Assembly (NCBI GenBank): GCA_012976225.1
Contig: JAAVVG010000005.1
Location: 558,001-622,000 of the forward strand
DNA from: Golubevia sp. BC0850
Taxonomy: Eukaryota > Basidiomycota > Exobasidiomycetes > Golubeviales > Golubeviaceae
Direction: 5' to 3'
Length of the DNA stretch: 64,000 nucleotides
How positions within the stretch are numbered: position 1 is the first letter of the stretch; each line of letters begins with the position of its first letter. Under the pieces are notes generated by a model, which worked only from the letters and a program-made list of their open reading frames with translations, had not been told where the DNA came from and made no database searches. A program made the translations under genes and the position numbers. Below are positions 46,207 to 57,332 of this stretch, in pieces.

Positions 46207-49200
46207 CTAATCTGAAAAGACGTAAGCGTCCTCCACCTCTTCTCTTTCCAAAGCGAAAGAACTACTACCACTCTTCTTGATTGGACTCCTGCTCCCCTTT
46301 CTACCATAAGTCATCAACCCTCTGTCGACTGCATTCTTGCCCTTGGTTGGAGTCTGACTCTTCCTCGCATCTGGCTTAGCGACACCCTCGACTTTGGCGT
46401 TCGGAATTGCCAGAGGATCAAAAGATGGATTTGACTCTCTGGGAGAATCCGTGGCAATTCTGAGCCCTCTCGATCTCTTCAGAGGTCTCTTGATTGTCGA
46501 CTCATCTTCAGAAGAAGTTGCATCCTCTTCTTCAGACTGTTCCTTCGTATCATTCCTGACTCTCTTCTGAGCTCCATTTGAAGAAATCGAAGAGACCTTT
46601 CTGCTTGACATCGATCTAGCCAGAGGACTTTGAAAAGTTTTCTCGTCGACCTTCCACCATTCTCTGGGTCTTGACGAGACTCTTGTCCTATTTGAAGAGC
46701 GCGTTGGCACTGCTGCGATGTCGAGAGAGTTGGCATCGGAACCGGAGCTCGAGCTGGAATGAAGCTCACGAGAAGTGACGGGGAGTGATTTTCTGATCAT
46801 TTCCTTTCCATTCTTCTTTGAGGCACCTTTGGATTTGGCGACTGGCTCGTCTTGAGACGACTTCATGGCCTCTCTTTCCATTTTCATGATCTCATTCATC
46901 TCCTCGTCCTCTTCCTGTTGATCTTGACTGTCCCTGTCCTCGATGATCTCCTCTTTTCTCATGACCACGAGATCGATAGGCTTCAAGAAGTTGAAGGTTC
47001 CGAATCGACTCTTGGTGAGAGCAGCCACTTCTCTACTGACTTTGACGTTTCTGGTCAGAGAGGACGACCCATTACGCGATTCACAGACAGAGGTCGAAGG
47101 AGCAGAAGCACGAGGTCTGGATTTCCTAGACAAAGATGCTGCTGAAGATTTGAGGGAAGTCCCAGTGGAGTGTCTGCCCCTAATTGGCTCGGGAAGCGAC
47201 GCAGCTTTGAGAGACTTGGGCTCTTGTTCTGGAAGTCTTGATCTTGAGCCGACCTTGTGTTGGGATGAAGAAGCCAGGGCAACAGGAGCAGCTTCGAATT
47301 CGTCTGCGTCCACCGAACGATTTGAAACTTGAACTAAACTAGAGGCATTTTCTTCTTCGAAGAGAGCTCCTTCGACTTCCTCGTCTGAGGAAGTATCGTT
47401 TGAGGTCTGAAGATGAGACTGCCCGTTCTCCTCCTCTGTCACTGGAACGCTAGCCTCTCTGACAGGAAGCTCGGATGGGGACGGGGCTTCTTGAGTTCCT
47501 GATTCTAGCGGCTCCATGGCAGGAGTCTCTTCCTCCATACCAGGGAAATCGCCCAGAGCAGGCATCTCGACGTCTTCATTTTCCTGTTCAATTGAAACTT
47601 GAGGTTGCGACTCTTCCTCCATTACTTGATCCTGTTGCTCCTCTGGCTGGAGATGTCGGTTCTGAAGTTGCATTTCTTTCGAGAGAACTGCTGGAAGCGG
47701 CGCAGGGGCAAGAGCTTCCGAAGAAGTGATCTCTGCATCTGCTTCCTCTTCAATTGGAGTTTCTTCCATCACCACCTCTTCCAGAGCATCAACCCTGTCT
47801 GCCTCTACCTCTGGCTTCTTCCTCTTCGTCGTCTTCCTGGACCTATCCTTGTTTGGCTTCTCGAAGACAGGAATCACCAACTCGAAGCTATGCTCGAAAG
47901 CTTCCTTTCCTTTCCTCTGGTTCTTGAGTGGTTTTGGAGATCTTTTCTTCTCCTCATCCTCTTCGTCCAGACCTAGGGGTTCTCCTGTCCTTCGAGCTTT
48001 CCCTTTCGATTCAGGTGTTCTAGGCTTCATTCTTCCAACTTTCGAATTTACGTCTTCTTGAGATTGAGGTTGATCAACCGAATCTGAGCTCTCTTGAACT
48101 ATTGATGAAGACTTGCCCTTTCTCTTTGAAGTCTTCGAGTGCCTTGAAGCTTCTGCAACTTCTGACTCCTTGCTCGTTTTTTCCTTGGAAGTTCCATTCT
48201 GTTGCAGCTCTTGACCTCCATTCTGATTCTCAACCTCTTTGAGTCCTTTCGATTTGATCATCTCTCTGATTCTTCTCTTTTCATTCTTCTTCTCCAAGAT
48301 CTTCTGTTCGATCGATTTAAGATCTTCGATGACAGCATCGATCCAGATTTCATCCGAAGGCCAAATTTGCAGATTGGAATCTGATTCTTGTTGATCAACT
48401 TTCCCTTTGATTTGAGCTTGAATGAGGTTGAAAGATTTCTCGAATCCTCTCTTTAACATTTCTTGTTCTACGCAATTCCCTCTGACTTCATACACTTTTC
48501 CACTTGCAGTTATAATTTTCGAAACTAAATTTCGCATCTCTTGAGTCTTTCCATTCTCCACATTTCGTTCAGCTTGATCCTTGTCTAACTGTTCTGCCTT
48601 CTCATTCTCTATCAACTCGATTTGACCCAGAGCTTCCGACAAATACGTTCCATCCTCATGATTCGATTCCATTCTAGAAACCAAAGCTGAAGATTTCCAG
48701 ATCAAACCGTGCTGCTCTCCACCTTGTCTAAATCCTTGAAGATGAACCCAGCTGGTGAGGGTAGAGGCTTGAGGATGAGATTTGAGAATGGGTTCCGGGA
48801 TTGTATGAACTGGAGCACAGCAGAGATACCACGAGGAAAGAGATGGAATGATAGTTAATTTAGAAGCTTTCTTTGAGGAGATTGACGTCTGAAAGGGAAG
48901 AGTGGAAATTGAAGGTTGGATTTGAGAAGAGGGCTTCTCCTTCTGAGATTCGACTTGTACTTCGGGTTGAGCTGACTTTGAATGATCAACCTTGGAGATC
49001 AACAGAGCTTTAGCCAGACTGAAAGATTCTGATGTTTCTTTCTCTTCCTCTTGTTCAGCTTCGACTGGGACTTGCTCTTGTTCCACCTCGATTGGTTGCT
49101 GCACCTCGACTGGCTGTTCTGTTCGAGGTTCTTCGGCTGTCGTTTCTTCCGGAACTTGCTTCTGTTCTGTTGAGGTCTCGGCCAAATCTTCTTTCTCAGC

Positions 49201-50667
49201 TTCAATCCTTTCAGACCCACCCACCTCCAGAGTGACATTTATCGTCTGACTCTCCTCTCTTACCTCCTTACTCTCCCTTTCCTTCCTCAACTCCTTCTCT
49301 CTCTGTTTAGCTTTCAATTCTCTTTGCTTTTCCTTTTGTCCATCCTCTATGAATCCCAACATAGCCTGCCAATCACCCCTGGGTAATTCCTTTGGATTTC
49401 TAGAACTATTCCTAGAAAGATTAGAAGGTGCAATTGAAGCACTTCTCATACTTTGACTTCTGAATCCCATTCCCATTCCACCTCCCATAGACATTGGTAA
49501 ACCACCTCCTAAAGCGGGTGGACCAAAAGGACTTCCAATTCCAGGTTGAATAGAAGAAGCTCTGGCTAAAGGATGAGCAGGATGAAATCTACTAGAAAAC
49601 GAACTTGTTCCTTGAGGATTTGGACGATAAGAAGAGCTACTACTAGAAGAAACGGATCTAGGTGGTGGAGGATGACTTTGAGGATTCATATTCCAAGTTG
49701 GATTAATTGAAGGAGCTCTATAATTTGGATAAGCACTTGAATTGGGATTTAGGAAAGAAGAAGTTGAAGATGAAGATGAGGATCTATTGTCGATTGGTGG
49801 ACCGTGTCTTGGAGGAGCCATCATAGGTTGATATCCAGTTTGATATGGAGATCCGAAATTCGAAGGAGGTGGGGTTGCAATTGCTTCTGGAAGAGATCCT
49901 CTAGAGTAGGGAGCTGTAAGAGGGACGGGAGGTAGTTTGAACCTGGGACCATGGAATTGAGGTTCTTCTATACCTTGGTTGGTACGAGATGAACTTGGGT
50001 AGGTGGATCCAGATGGATAGTGATAGGATGGATCGAAGTTGGAATTGGAAGTGGCTCTGGAGGATGAAAGGCCATATTGCTGATTCGTCGCCTGAGAGAG
50101 GGTACAGCATTGATCAGGAACAGTGTTGAGATAAGTACAGAGAACTGAAATCGAAATCGCAATCGAGAAAGATCCTCTAGACAGAGATGAGATGAGATGA
50201 GACGGATGACCTTGCCGGGCTATATCTCTACTCTAAAGGCCTCTTTCAAGGAATCCATTCTCTTCTCTCGGCTTCACACAACATATCCGGAGACGTTATC
50301 TTTATCTGACCCTGCTGCCTCTTGAGGAAGGAACGTTGCCGCCTGAATAGCTCCCTCTCTCTCTCTCTGTGAATCGAATCAGACCTGAACTAACCTGTGG
50401 AACAGCAGTTGCCCCTCTGTTGAAATCCCTCGCAACTCTGTCAGATCCGACGCGATATCTATCAGGTCTACTACTAGGCTTTATGGTTGTCCACTTGTTT
50501 GGATCACTTTGTCTCTTGCTGAACTGTTGGATGTCATTCGGAAGTGCAGAATTGGAGGAGGTAGAGATAGAAGTGGATGCTTGATTGAATTGATTGATTC
50601 GATTCTTATTCTTGTTTCTTGAAGAGTAGTCAGCTTCAGATCTTGAATCTGACTCTTTACGAGCCAT
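46207..50667 (-). CDS. KNL2: SANTA-domain protein with CENP-C-like motif, candidate KNL2/M18BP1 of a fungus
   Basis: Probable centromere licensing factor that would bring new CENP-A to centromeres with the Mis18 complex. Exons 50667-50395 and 50091-46207 give 1385 residues. Residues 1-330 are low complexity; then a glutamate-rich coiled segment. A SANTA domain covers about 503-665 (48858-48370): 'LSSWYL', 'SWVHLQGFRQG', 'IWKSSALVSRME', then after a 40-residue charged insert 'LVSKIITASGKVYEVRGN' and 'MLKRGFEKSF'. These line up with human M18BP1 W-x-x, W-H-S-S-A-I-V-E-R, S-G-x-x-Y-x-L-x-G and the F-x-x-G-F region. Near 1221-1240 (46702-46645) lies 'RSSNRTRVSSRPREWW', close to the CENP-C motif R-R-S-x-R-x-R-x-x-P-x-x-Y/W-W. 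Between them are long acidic and basic disordered parts; no SANT/Myb repeat is obvious. It shares a 191-base promoter gap with RRP42. Gene structure firm; function inferred. Confidence 0.82.
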
Positions 50668-50858
50668 CAGAATTGAATCTGCGTCAATTCAGTGGTGTGG
50701 ATAGAATAGGATGGATCTAAGAGCAGGTTGCAGGCAGAGCAATCCTTCTTGTTTCCTTCCTTCCTCTGAACCTCAAACACTCTCAAAATACTTGAACCCA
50801 ACATTTCATTTTAAAGGAGAAGGATAAGTCTCATAGACAAAAACCAAACCGTTCTGAT
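50668..50858. promoter_or_regulatory. Shared head-to-head promoter of the KNL2-like gene and RRP42
   Basis: 191 bases between start codons, AT-rich in the right half (CAACATTTCATTTTAAAGG). No TATA box or known site stands out. Confidence 0.5.
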
Positions 50859-52681
50859 ATGCCATCTGTTCCATCAGTCTCAGCTTCAGAATCTTCATAT
50901 ATTTTATCAGGTCTTCTATCTTCACCTCCAATTCGTCAAGATGCCAGACCTGCACTCAAGTTCAGACCAATTCAATTAGATCCTTCAACTTCAATCACTC
51001 AGAGAACCTCCGGTGCTGCTAGAGTCGATTTACAGGGAACTCAAGTCGATGTCGTCGTAACTCCAAAAGTTGAATCTTTAGAGATCGGTCAAGACCAGGG
51101 AAGGTTGGAATGTCAGGTCGGCTGGTGAGTACTTGGGAACATTCAAGCTTAGTAGTAGATCCATCGAAAGGGCTTCGGCGAGATAGCAAAAAGAGGCAGT
51201 GGGGAGTGTGAAGTGTGAAGTGTGAAGTGAGAGCTAGATTCAAGGCAAGAAGAACTCAGGGAATGCATCTTCAAAGTCTATCCGATAGAGGGGTCGAGAG
51301 AAAAATCAGCTTTGGCTAGATTAGATCAGATGTCAAGTGAAGTAGTGTCAACAATGGAGGTCGACCTACCCAGAGAGAGTTGGAGCTCGAGCTCGATCTC
51401 TCTTGCTCTCTTCTTATTCTTAGCATCAGAATGGCTACAGCAACAAGCTCTCCAGGCTTTTGACTCCTTTTCGAATGAACTTCAGGAACTATAGACCGTA
51501 TCACAGGAACCAAAGGTCACTTTGACTGAAACCAAACGTGACAAAATGCAACTTCTTCTCAACCTTCTAACCAGCATTTTCCCTTTCCTTTCCAGGGCAC
51601 CTCATTTAATCCACACTCCACCCTACACCTCTCAATCTCTAGATTCTCTTTCTCTCTCTCTTCAACATCTGATTTCCTCGACTTTCACATCTCATCTCTC
51701 CTCTTCCGGAGCACTCTCTTCCCTCGTAATTCTACCTTCAACTTCCTCCCTTCCCTTCAATCTCTCCTCTTTCCAATCCTCAAAGAGCTCTTCCGGTCCC
51801 TCTTCCACCTTCTCAAAAGGTGGTGGAGCTTGTTGGGTCTTACAAATCGATCTTACCATCCAATCGCTTTCTGGAGGAAATTTGACTGATACCATTCTTT
51901 TGGCTACTAGATCTGCACTTTGGAGAACTAGAATTCCAGAAACTAGACAACTGAAGTTCGAGGCTCCAGTGGATTTGTTGATGAGTTTCAAGAAGGATGA
52001 GGATGGGGATGAGAAAATGTCGGGTGGGTTTCTAGATCCTAATAGTGGAGAATTGGATAGAGTCGGAATTAAAGGTGCTTTAAATGGTAGAGAAGGAGTT
52101 ATGGCTGTTGATTATGAATTGGTGGATCCAACTGGGAAAGGAGAACCTTTGAAAGGTAGAGATGATTTGCCGGTGGGAATCACCTTGGCTTTGGTGAGTT
52201 TCAATTGTGTCTTCTCCTAGCTCTGATTCAAGGCTCTCGACACAAGAGCTTCAAGTTTCTTCCGAACAAATTCTGGTCTTCGCAATCATGTCTCGACAAT
52301 CTGATGTCTGGAGATTCTGACTTTCAGCTCCTTCTCGCATCTTTCACTTCCCCTACTCCCTAGCTCCCTGAAACCACTCTTCTAGATCTCAATCCCTCGG
52401 AAGAATGTTCACTTCCTCCTTCAAGTCGGATTCTTGTTGTGTCTTCTCCATCCGGAAAGATCTGGTCAACTCAAATCTTACCGACGTTTTCAGATTCTTC
52501 ATCTTCTTCATCTGCCTTGGCTACTCTCAATTCATCGAGTCAGCCGATTACAAATAAAGACTGGACCTTTGGAGTGGTCCAAAATAGGCTGAAAGAAAGT
52601 TTAAGGTTGGGAGTGAAGTTTGGAAAGGAATTGAATGAGGCTTTGAGGCCGGCGTTGAGAGAGGGTGAGAGTGAAGAGTAA
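50859..52681 (+). CDS. RRP42: Exosome core subunit RRP42 (RNase PH fold)
   Basis: One of six RNase PH-like ring subunits of the RNA exosome, nuclear and cytoplasmic 3'-5' RNA decay and rRNA processing; ring members are catalytically inactive in fungi. Exons 50859-51124, 51596-52193 and 52364-52681, 393 residues. The start 'SESSYILSGLLSSPPIRQDA' matches the RRP42 opening S-E-x-x-Y-I-x-x-G with an R-x-D-x-R turn. Then come 'TSGAARVDLQGTQVDVVV', 'CWVLQIDLTIQSLSGGN', 'ATRSALWRTRIPE' and 'DLPVGITLAL', in the family order. An insert with acidic residues sits between beta strands near 235-265. RRP45 and RRP43 are alternatives, but the N-terminus favours RRP42. Intron 1 is 471 bases, carries a short tandem repeat, and might hide a further small exon. 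Confidence 0.88.
51205..51229. repeat. 7-base tandem repeat in RRP42 intron 1
   Basis: AGTGTGA repeated about three and a half times. Pure at present, in the middle of the intron, with no visible role. Confidence 0.8.
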
Positions 52682-52896
52682 CTTTCAATCTTGTTCTTTT
52701 TAGACTTCTTTCTTTCTTGTAAAATCATTCCCTTTTTGATCTGTAATGCAAAACAACTCAAGATGTACTTGTAAATCACACTTGTCACTTCTTCCCTGAA
52801 AGAACGAAAAACAAAACAAAACGTTGATGAGTTTCAATGTGAGAAGCCAGGAGACGATCTCTGACCGACCTCTTTTCCGTTTATTGTATCAGCAGA

Positions 52897-53951
52897 GTTC
52901 TCGGATATGCTGCCATGAGTTCCATCACCTTCGCTTTGATGATGTGTCTGGGAGAAATGGCAGCTTTCCTGCCTCTTCCTGGAGGACACATTAGACTAGC
53001 CAACCGATTCGTCAACCCTGCTCTCTCATTTACCCTTGGATGGAATTATGGTGAGTCTCAGCAGCAGAATCGATCAATCAAGATTAAGCGACTGCGACCG
53101 AACATCGACTGACCCCATCGCTTCTGCCTTCTTCCCCTCCCCTCCCCTTCCCACTCTTCTTTCTCTTCTCTCTTTCTCGCGAATCCAAATCTTAGTCTAT
53201 AATTGGGTAATTGTATTACCGGCCGAGCTCTCTGCTGCCTCCATCTTGATCTCTTTCTGGTCCGACCTCAACCCAGCCATTTGGATCTCTATCATTCTAG
53301 TCGTAGTCGTCGCCATCAATTTCGCTGGAGTCAAGGTCTACGGAGAGACTGAGTTCTGGTTCTGCTCCCTCAAGGTTCTTCTCATCGTCGGTCTAATCAT
53401 CCTATCATTCATCTTAGATCTTGGAGGAGGACCTAGTGGTGACAGGCTAGGGTTCCGTTACTGGAAGGATCCAGGTGTCTTCGTCCAATACGCAGACATC
53501 CCTGGTGCTCTCGGTCGCTTCCTCGGTTTCTGGGCTGTTCTCATCCAAGCCGGATTCTCCTTCATTGGTTGTGAGATTGTTGCCATCGCCGGTGCTGAAG
53601 CTGCCAACCCAAGAAGAAACGTCGCTAGGTGAATACTTCGACGAGACGAAAGCCATCGCCCAAATCCATGATTCTGTCACTCACCCTCCTTATTCCCTTC
53701 CTCTCTCTCCATCTTACAGAGCCATCAACTCGGTCTGGATCAGAATCCTTCTCTTCTACATCCTCGGAACGTTGGCCATCTCTGTTCTCGTTCCTTCCAA
53801 CCACCCAGATCTTTTGCTAGGTTCAACTGCCGCCAAATCTCCCTTCGTCATCGCCATCAAGGCCGCTGGAAGCAGGGATCTTCCTCTAGTGACCTTTGCT
53901 TCCTCAACTGCCTCAAGTTTTATCCACTTATCTACGAGCACAAACAACTGA
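52897..53951 (+). pseudogene. Amino-acid permease fragment (YAT family), truncated at both ends
   Basis: Three exon-like pieces (52897-53050, 53196-53628, 53720-53951) keep GT-AG borders and frame. They encode the middle of a fungal amino-acid permease: 'CLGEMAAFLPLPGG', 'RFVNPALSFTLGWNY', 'YNWVIVLPAELSAA', 'NFAGVKVYGETEFWF', 'QAGFSFIGCEIVAIAGAEAA' and 'NSVWIRILLFYILGT'. The first membrane helices (about 90-110 residues with the G-x-G-L motif) are missing: the match begins abruptly 215 bases after the RRP42 stop. After 'VIAIKAAGS' the match stops too; the frame runs 24 more codons to a stop, and the last five helices are absent. About 270 residues of a normal 520-560 remain. Preserved splice sites suggest recent decay, or a deletion-built remnant. 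A short expressed protein cannot be excluded but could not transport. Confidence 0.8.
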
Positions 53952-54502
53952 TCGGCATGTTTCTTGATGAAGAGGGAGGAGGATCAGGAGTGGAGTGGTC
54001 TGAAAAAGGAAAGGAGCCCAATTCTCGATCTTGTAAAGACTCTTCCAGACACATAAATTTCGGTCGTACATACCTTTGAAAAGGTTTGTTCGATGGAAGA
54101 TGAATGTTACTGAAGCGATACAAGTCGATACAAGTCTCAATCTCATAGAACTGCTGCTTCGTCAAACGGGGTCCATTCTCTTGCTCTCTTTGGTACAAAC
54201 CTGACCAAGCAGGCGAGAAGATCTGAGGAGTACTGATTCGACCAAGAATTTCAACGTTGAAAATGATATTTCAATTGGTATAGGCATCGATTGACAATGG
54301 AAAGAATTGAAACAACTCGAATCAGAAAATGCTAGTAAATCGAATCTCAGATCAGAAGAAGTATAAGGAAAGGGAGAGCTTGAAGGGGAAATTACTTGTT
54401 AGTCTGAGAGTTTGAGGGTTAAGAAAAGGAAGTTAGACATGCAACCCCTAATTCGGGTTCTCAGAAGAGAAGCTCCATTTGGAAGTTGAGAAACATGAAT
54501 TG
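53952..54502. other. Gap between the permease remnant and the AYR1-like gene
   Basis: 550 bases. A minus-strand frame at 53932-54198 (88 codons, 'RLTKQQFYEIETCIDLYRF') has coding-like composition but overlaps the permease tail and resembles nothing known to me. The right part holds the 3' end of the reductase gene. Confidence 0.35.
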
Positions 54503-55671
54503 TCAACTCACTCCAATTCTTCCCATCTGGAAGATCCTCGAGATCAAAACATCCTTCAACCAAACCGGTAGATAGTAAAGGATCATAACCATCGAACTCT
54601 TAGCACCAGCTACAACATAAGCTCTTGGATTTCTTCCTTGAGTTTGTCTGACAACTAGATTAGCGAATTGATCTGTAGGAGTAGGGTTTCCTTTCTGAGA
54701 ATAGACGGCTCTCATTCTAATCATGTCGGCGACATTGCTGTAGTGTGAAGTCGAGGGAATGACGATATCCTTGGATCCTGCATCTCCAATCGATGATTTG
54801 ATAGCTCCCGGGGCAACTACCACGACTTGGATTCCGAATCCTTGAAGTTCCAAACGTAATACATCGCTGATAGCATGGACAGCAGCTTTGGAGGAAGAAT
54901 AGGCTGAAGAATAAGGTAGAGGAGCTAATCCTGCTGTTGAGCCAATGTTGATAATTTTTCCACTTCTACGCTTGATCATATGTGGTGCAACGGCTTGAGT
55001 GACTGCGATTAATCCAAAGAAATTGGCTTCATAAGTGCTTCTGAATCTCTCCAGCTCAACTTCGATGAGAGGTCCCACAGCTGTGTTGGTTCCGGCATTG
55101 TTGACCAGATAATCTGCAAACCAAGTGAATGGAGGAAGAGTGTGTCAGTAAGTACAACCCTTCTTCAATCCTTTGACTATCCTGACCACCACTCAGATCC
55201 TCGGAGGTCAAAATAGAGAGCCTTGAGGGTAGTCATGATTTCGGAACACTCCCGTCCTCAACAATCCTCCTAAGTGGATGACCCCAGCATTCTCAATCAA
55301 TTCAGTTTCATTGTATTCTATAGCTTTCCCCATCTTCGATCTGGTGACTCTGTTCTGACTTCTGCGCCAGCTCCAGCTGTTTCTTCCTCCGGCTACTACT
55401 CACCAATGACTCCGCCAGTTTTTTCCACGACTTCTTCGACAGCTCTCTTGATGGATTCGACATCAGTGACATCCAATTGAACCATCTCTACGCCATCTGG
55501 AAGACCTGCAGCTTTCAACTTGTCCAATCCTCTTGCACTTGCGAAGATACGGTATGGCTTGCCGTTCTGACTTGACTTGGAGAAAGCGTGAACTAGAGCC
55601 AATCCAATCCCAGATGTACAACCAGTGATCAGAACTACTGGTCCTAAAGAGCTAGAAGATGATGGAGACAT
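54503..55671 (-). CDS. AYR1: Short-chain dehydrogenase, AYR1-like (1-acyl-DHAP reductase type)
   Basis: NADPH-dependent reductase; yeast Ayr1 reduces 1-acyl-dihydroxyacetone phosphate to lysophosphatidate in lipid droplets and ER. Exons 55671-55404 and 55113-54503, 292 residues. It has the cofactor motif T-G-x-x-x-G-I-G as 'VLITGCTSGIGLALVHAF', the 'NNAG' turn formed just after the intron ('DYLVNNAGTNTAVGPL'), catalytic serine in 'IINIGSTAGL' and Y-x-x-x-K in 'YSSAYSSSKAAVHAISD'. After it come 'VVVVAPGAIKSSIG' and a hydrophobic C-terminal segment 'MVMILYYLPVWLKDVLIS' that fits the membrane anchor of Ayr1. The family is broad, so the substrate is inferred from the tail and the length. Confidence 0.88.
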
Positions 55672-55778
55672 TGTGAGAAAGTTGAATTGGGAAAAAGGTG
55701 GCTTGTTGCGGTGGAGATGAAGGTGTGAGAGTTTCACTCATCTGAGAAGGGGGTTCTCGCTCTCCATCTTTCTTCAAA
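55672..55778. promoter_or_regulatory. Shared 107-base promoter gap of AYR1-like and GNAT genes
   Basis: The shortest head-to-head gap in the window. Both leaders and core promoters must overlap within it or extend into the coding regions. No TATA box. Confidence 0.5.
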
Positions 55779-56603
55779 ATGGATTCTGTCAATCTTTTGA
55801 CAGAATTGGCTCTACCAGTACCTCTTCAACACATAAGTCTTACCACAACTTATCAAGGTGATCAGAAAGACCTGGTACGTCTGTCATTCGAATCCTGGGT
55901 GACTGTGACTCGTACAGATAGCCTGACCTTCTTCTTTCTTCTCTTCTTCTTTTCATCGATCTCCAAAATTTAGATCAAGATTCTTAATGAGAAAGAGTTG
56001 AGCTTTCAACTTCAGAATGTGCCTTATCCGTCAGTGTTCCCTCCTTATCATTCTCCCAACTCAGACTTCTTCTGACCTCACTCACGCTCCTTCTCTGACA
56101 GGTACACTCAAGAAAGTGCAGACTTCTACGTTCCAGACTCAATTGCCAAGGAGTCCATTCTTTTACCTTTGACAGGAAAGATCAATTCTTCGACCTCCAT
56201 CGATCTTCGAACTGGAAATGTCCACCTACCTCTGAACGCCATTAGAATTGCTGAAACTCGAGAAGTCATTGGAAACGTTAGACTTTGGCCTGTCATTTCG
56301 GAAGACTCTGTTGACCCTGAAGCTCCAAACTTACCCTCCATCTATCAAGTCGGTTACTATCTCTCTACTCTCCATCAAGGTCAAGGAATCCTCACGGCTT
56401 CACTTCGACTGCTACTCGATTACGCCAGGCTAAATTTCAAGCATGTCAAGATCATTCGAGCTAGAGTTTGGAAGGGAAACGGCAAGAGTCTAGGAATCTG
56501 TAGAAGACTTGGGTTCGAGAAAGTAGGGACCGAATTTACGACCTGGCCAGAGACTAAGGGAGGTGGCGAGAGAGAATTGGAGGTTTGGCATCTCAAGTTG
56601 TAA
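55779..56603 (+). CDS. GNAT-family N-acetyltransferase
   Basis: Acetyl-CoA-dependent N-acetyltransferase of the RimJ/RimL-like group with unknown acceptor. Exons 55779-55874, 55974-56029 and 56102-56603, 217 residues. The C-terminal two thirds has the fold: 'IRIAETREVIGNVRLWPV' (beta 2-4), the acetyl-CoA loop in 'YQVGYYLSTLHQGQGILTAS' (Q/R-x-x-G-x-G/A replaced by H-Q-G-Q-G-I), 'LLLDYARLNFKHVKIIRARV' and 'NGKSLGICRRLGFEKVGTE', which is the usual N-x-x-S-x-x-x-x-x-x-L-G-F signature. The N-terminal 50 residues form beta strands of the acceptor side. Introns fall only in that part. Confidence 0.9.
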
Positions 56604-57332
56604 ACGGATACTCCATTCATGGATTTTCGAATTTAATCAGTTTGTCAAGATCGATGGAGGATCCGGACAGGGAGGTTAAAAGGCGGCACAAATGGTTGAT
56701 GGTCGGTTTCGAGGAGAGAAAAAGACAAGGGAATTGCACTGAGGATTTTTGGTTTGCTTAGAAGTACAACATAGAAGAAACAAAGACAAGAAAATAAACA
56801 GAGCGAAGAACAAAAAGGAAGATGAAGGATGACTGACTTGAGAGCACCACTTCAAGGAATTGCTTTGATCGAAGACCCATGAGTTTTCTTATTCATTTTG
56901 ATAATTAGAGATACGAGTCGCTGGGAATTGAAGTTGGAAAGCATCTAATGAGAATTGCGGGGAGAAGAGGTTGTCCAAGGGAAGAAAGAGAAGGGAAAGA
57001 AACTGGAAAAGGGACAAAACAGAGAACAGAGAGGTGTAGCTTCCGCCTTTAGATCAAATAATGATAACATTCCTGTGAAAATCACTTCTTGAGATTGAAA
57101 TAAAGACTTGAGACTTATTCAGACTAGAGAGGATTGCTTGTGGAAGGTGCTTTGATATGAAAGAGAAGGTCAACCAGTGGATATCCTTCCTTTCGTGTTG
57201 TTGCTGATATTCTTAAATTAGAGGGGAATTTGATGAGATGAGAGGAGAGTGAAGGTATTTCTGAGAGTGTTGACGAGTCCAAAGGGAAGAGGAAAGAGAT
57301 CGACTCTCGTCTCGACTTTTGACTTCACCTGA
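56604..57332. other. Convergent gap between the GNAT and Medusa genes
   Basis: About 730 bases between facing stop codons. Purine-rich on the plus strand, so C/T-rich on the minus strand, as expected for a long 3' untranslated region of the Medusa-family gene. No open frame of note, repeat or RNA gene seen. Confidence 0.45.

Noticed and set aside
46207-50667. Mediator or generic low-complexity protein as identity of the 1385-residue gene
   Set aside because: The ordered block with W-K-S-S-A-L-V-S-R and S-G-K-V-Y-x-V-x-G plus the CENP-C-like W-W motif fits KNL2/M18BP1 far better than any other family I can recall.
53932-54198. 88-codon minus-strand frame with coding-like composition
   Set aside because: Overlaps the end of the permease remnant and matches nothing I know; too little for a gene call.
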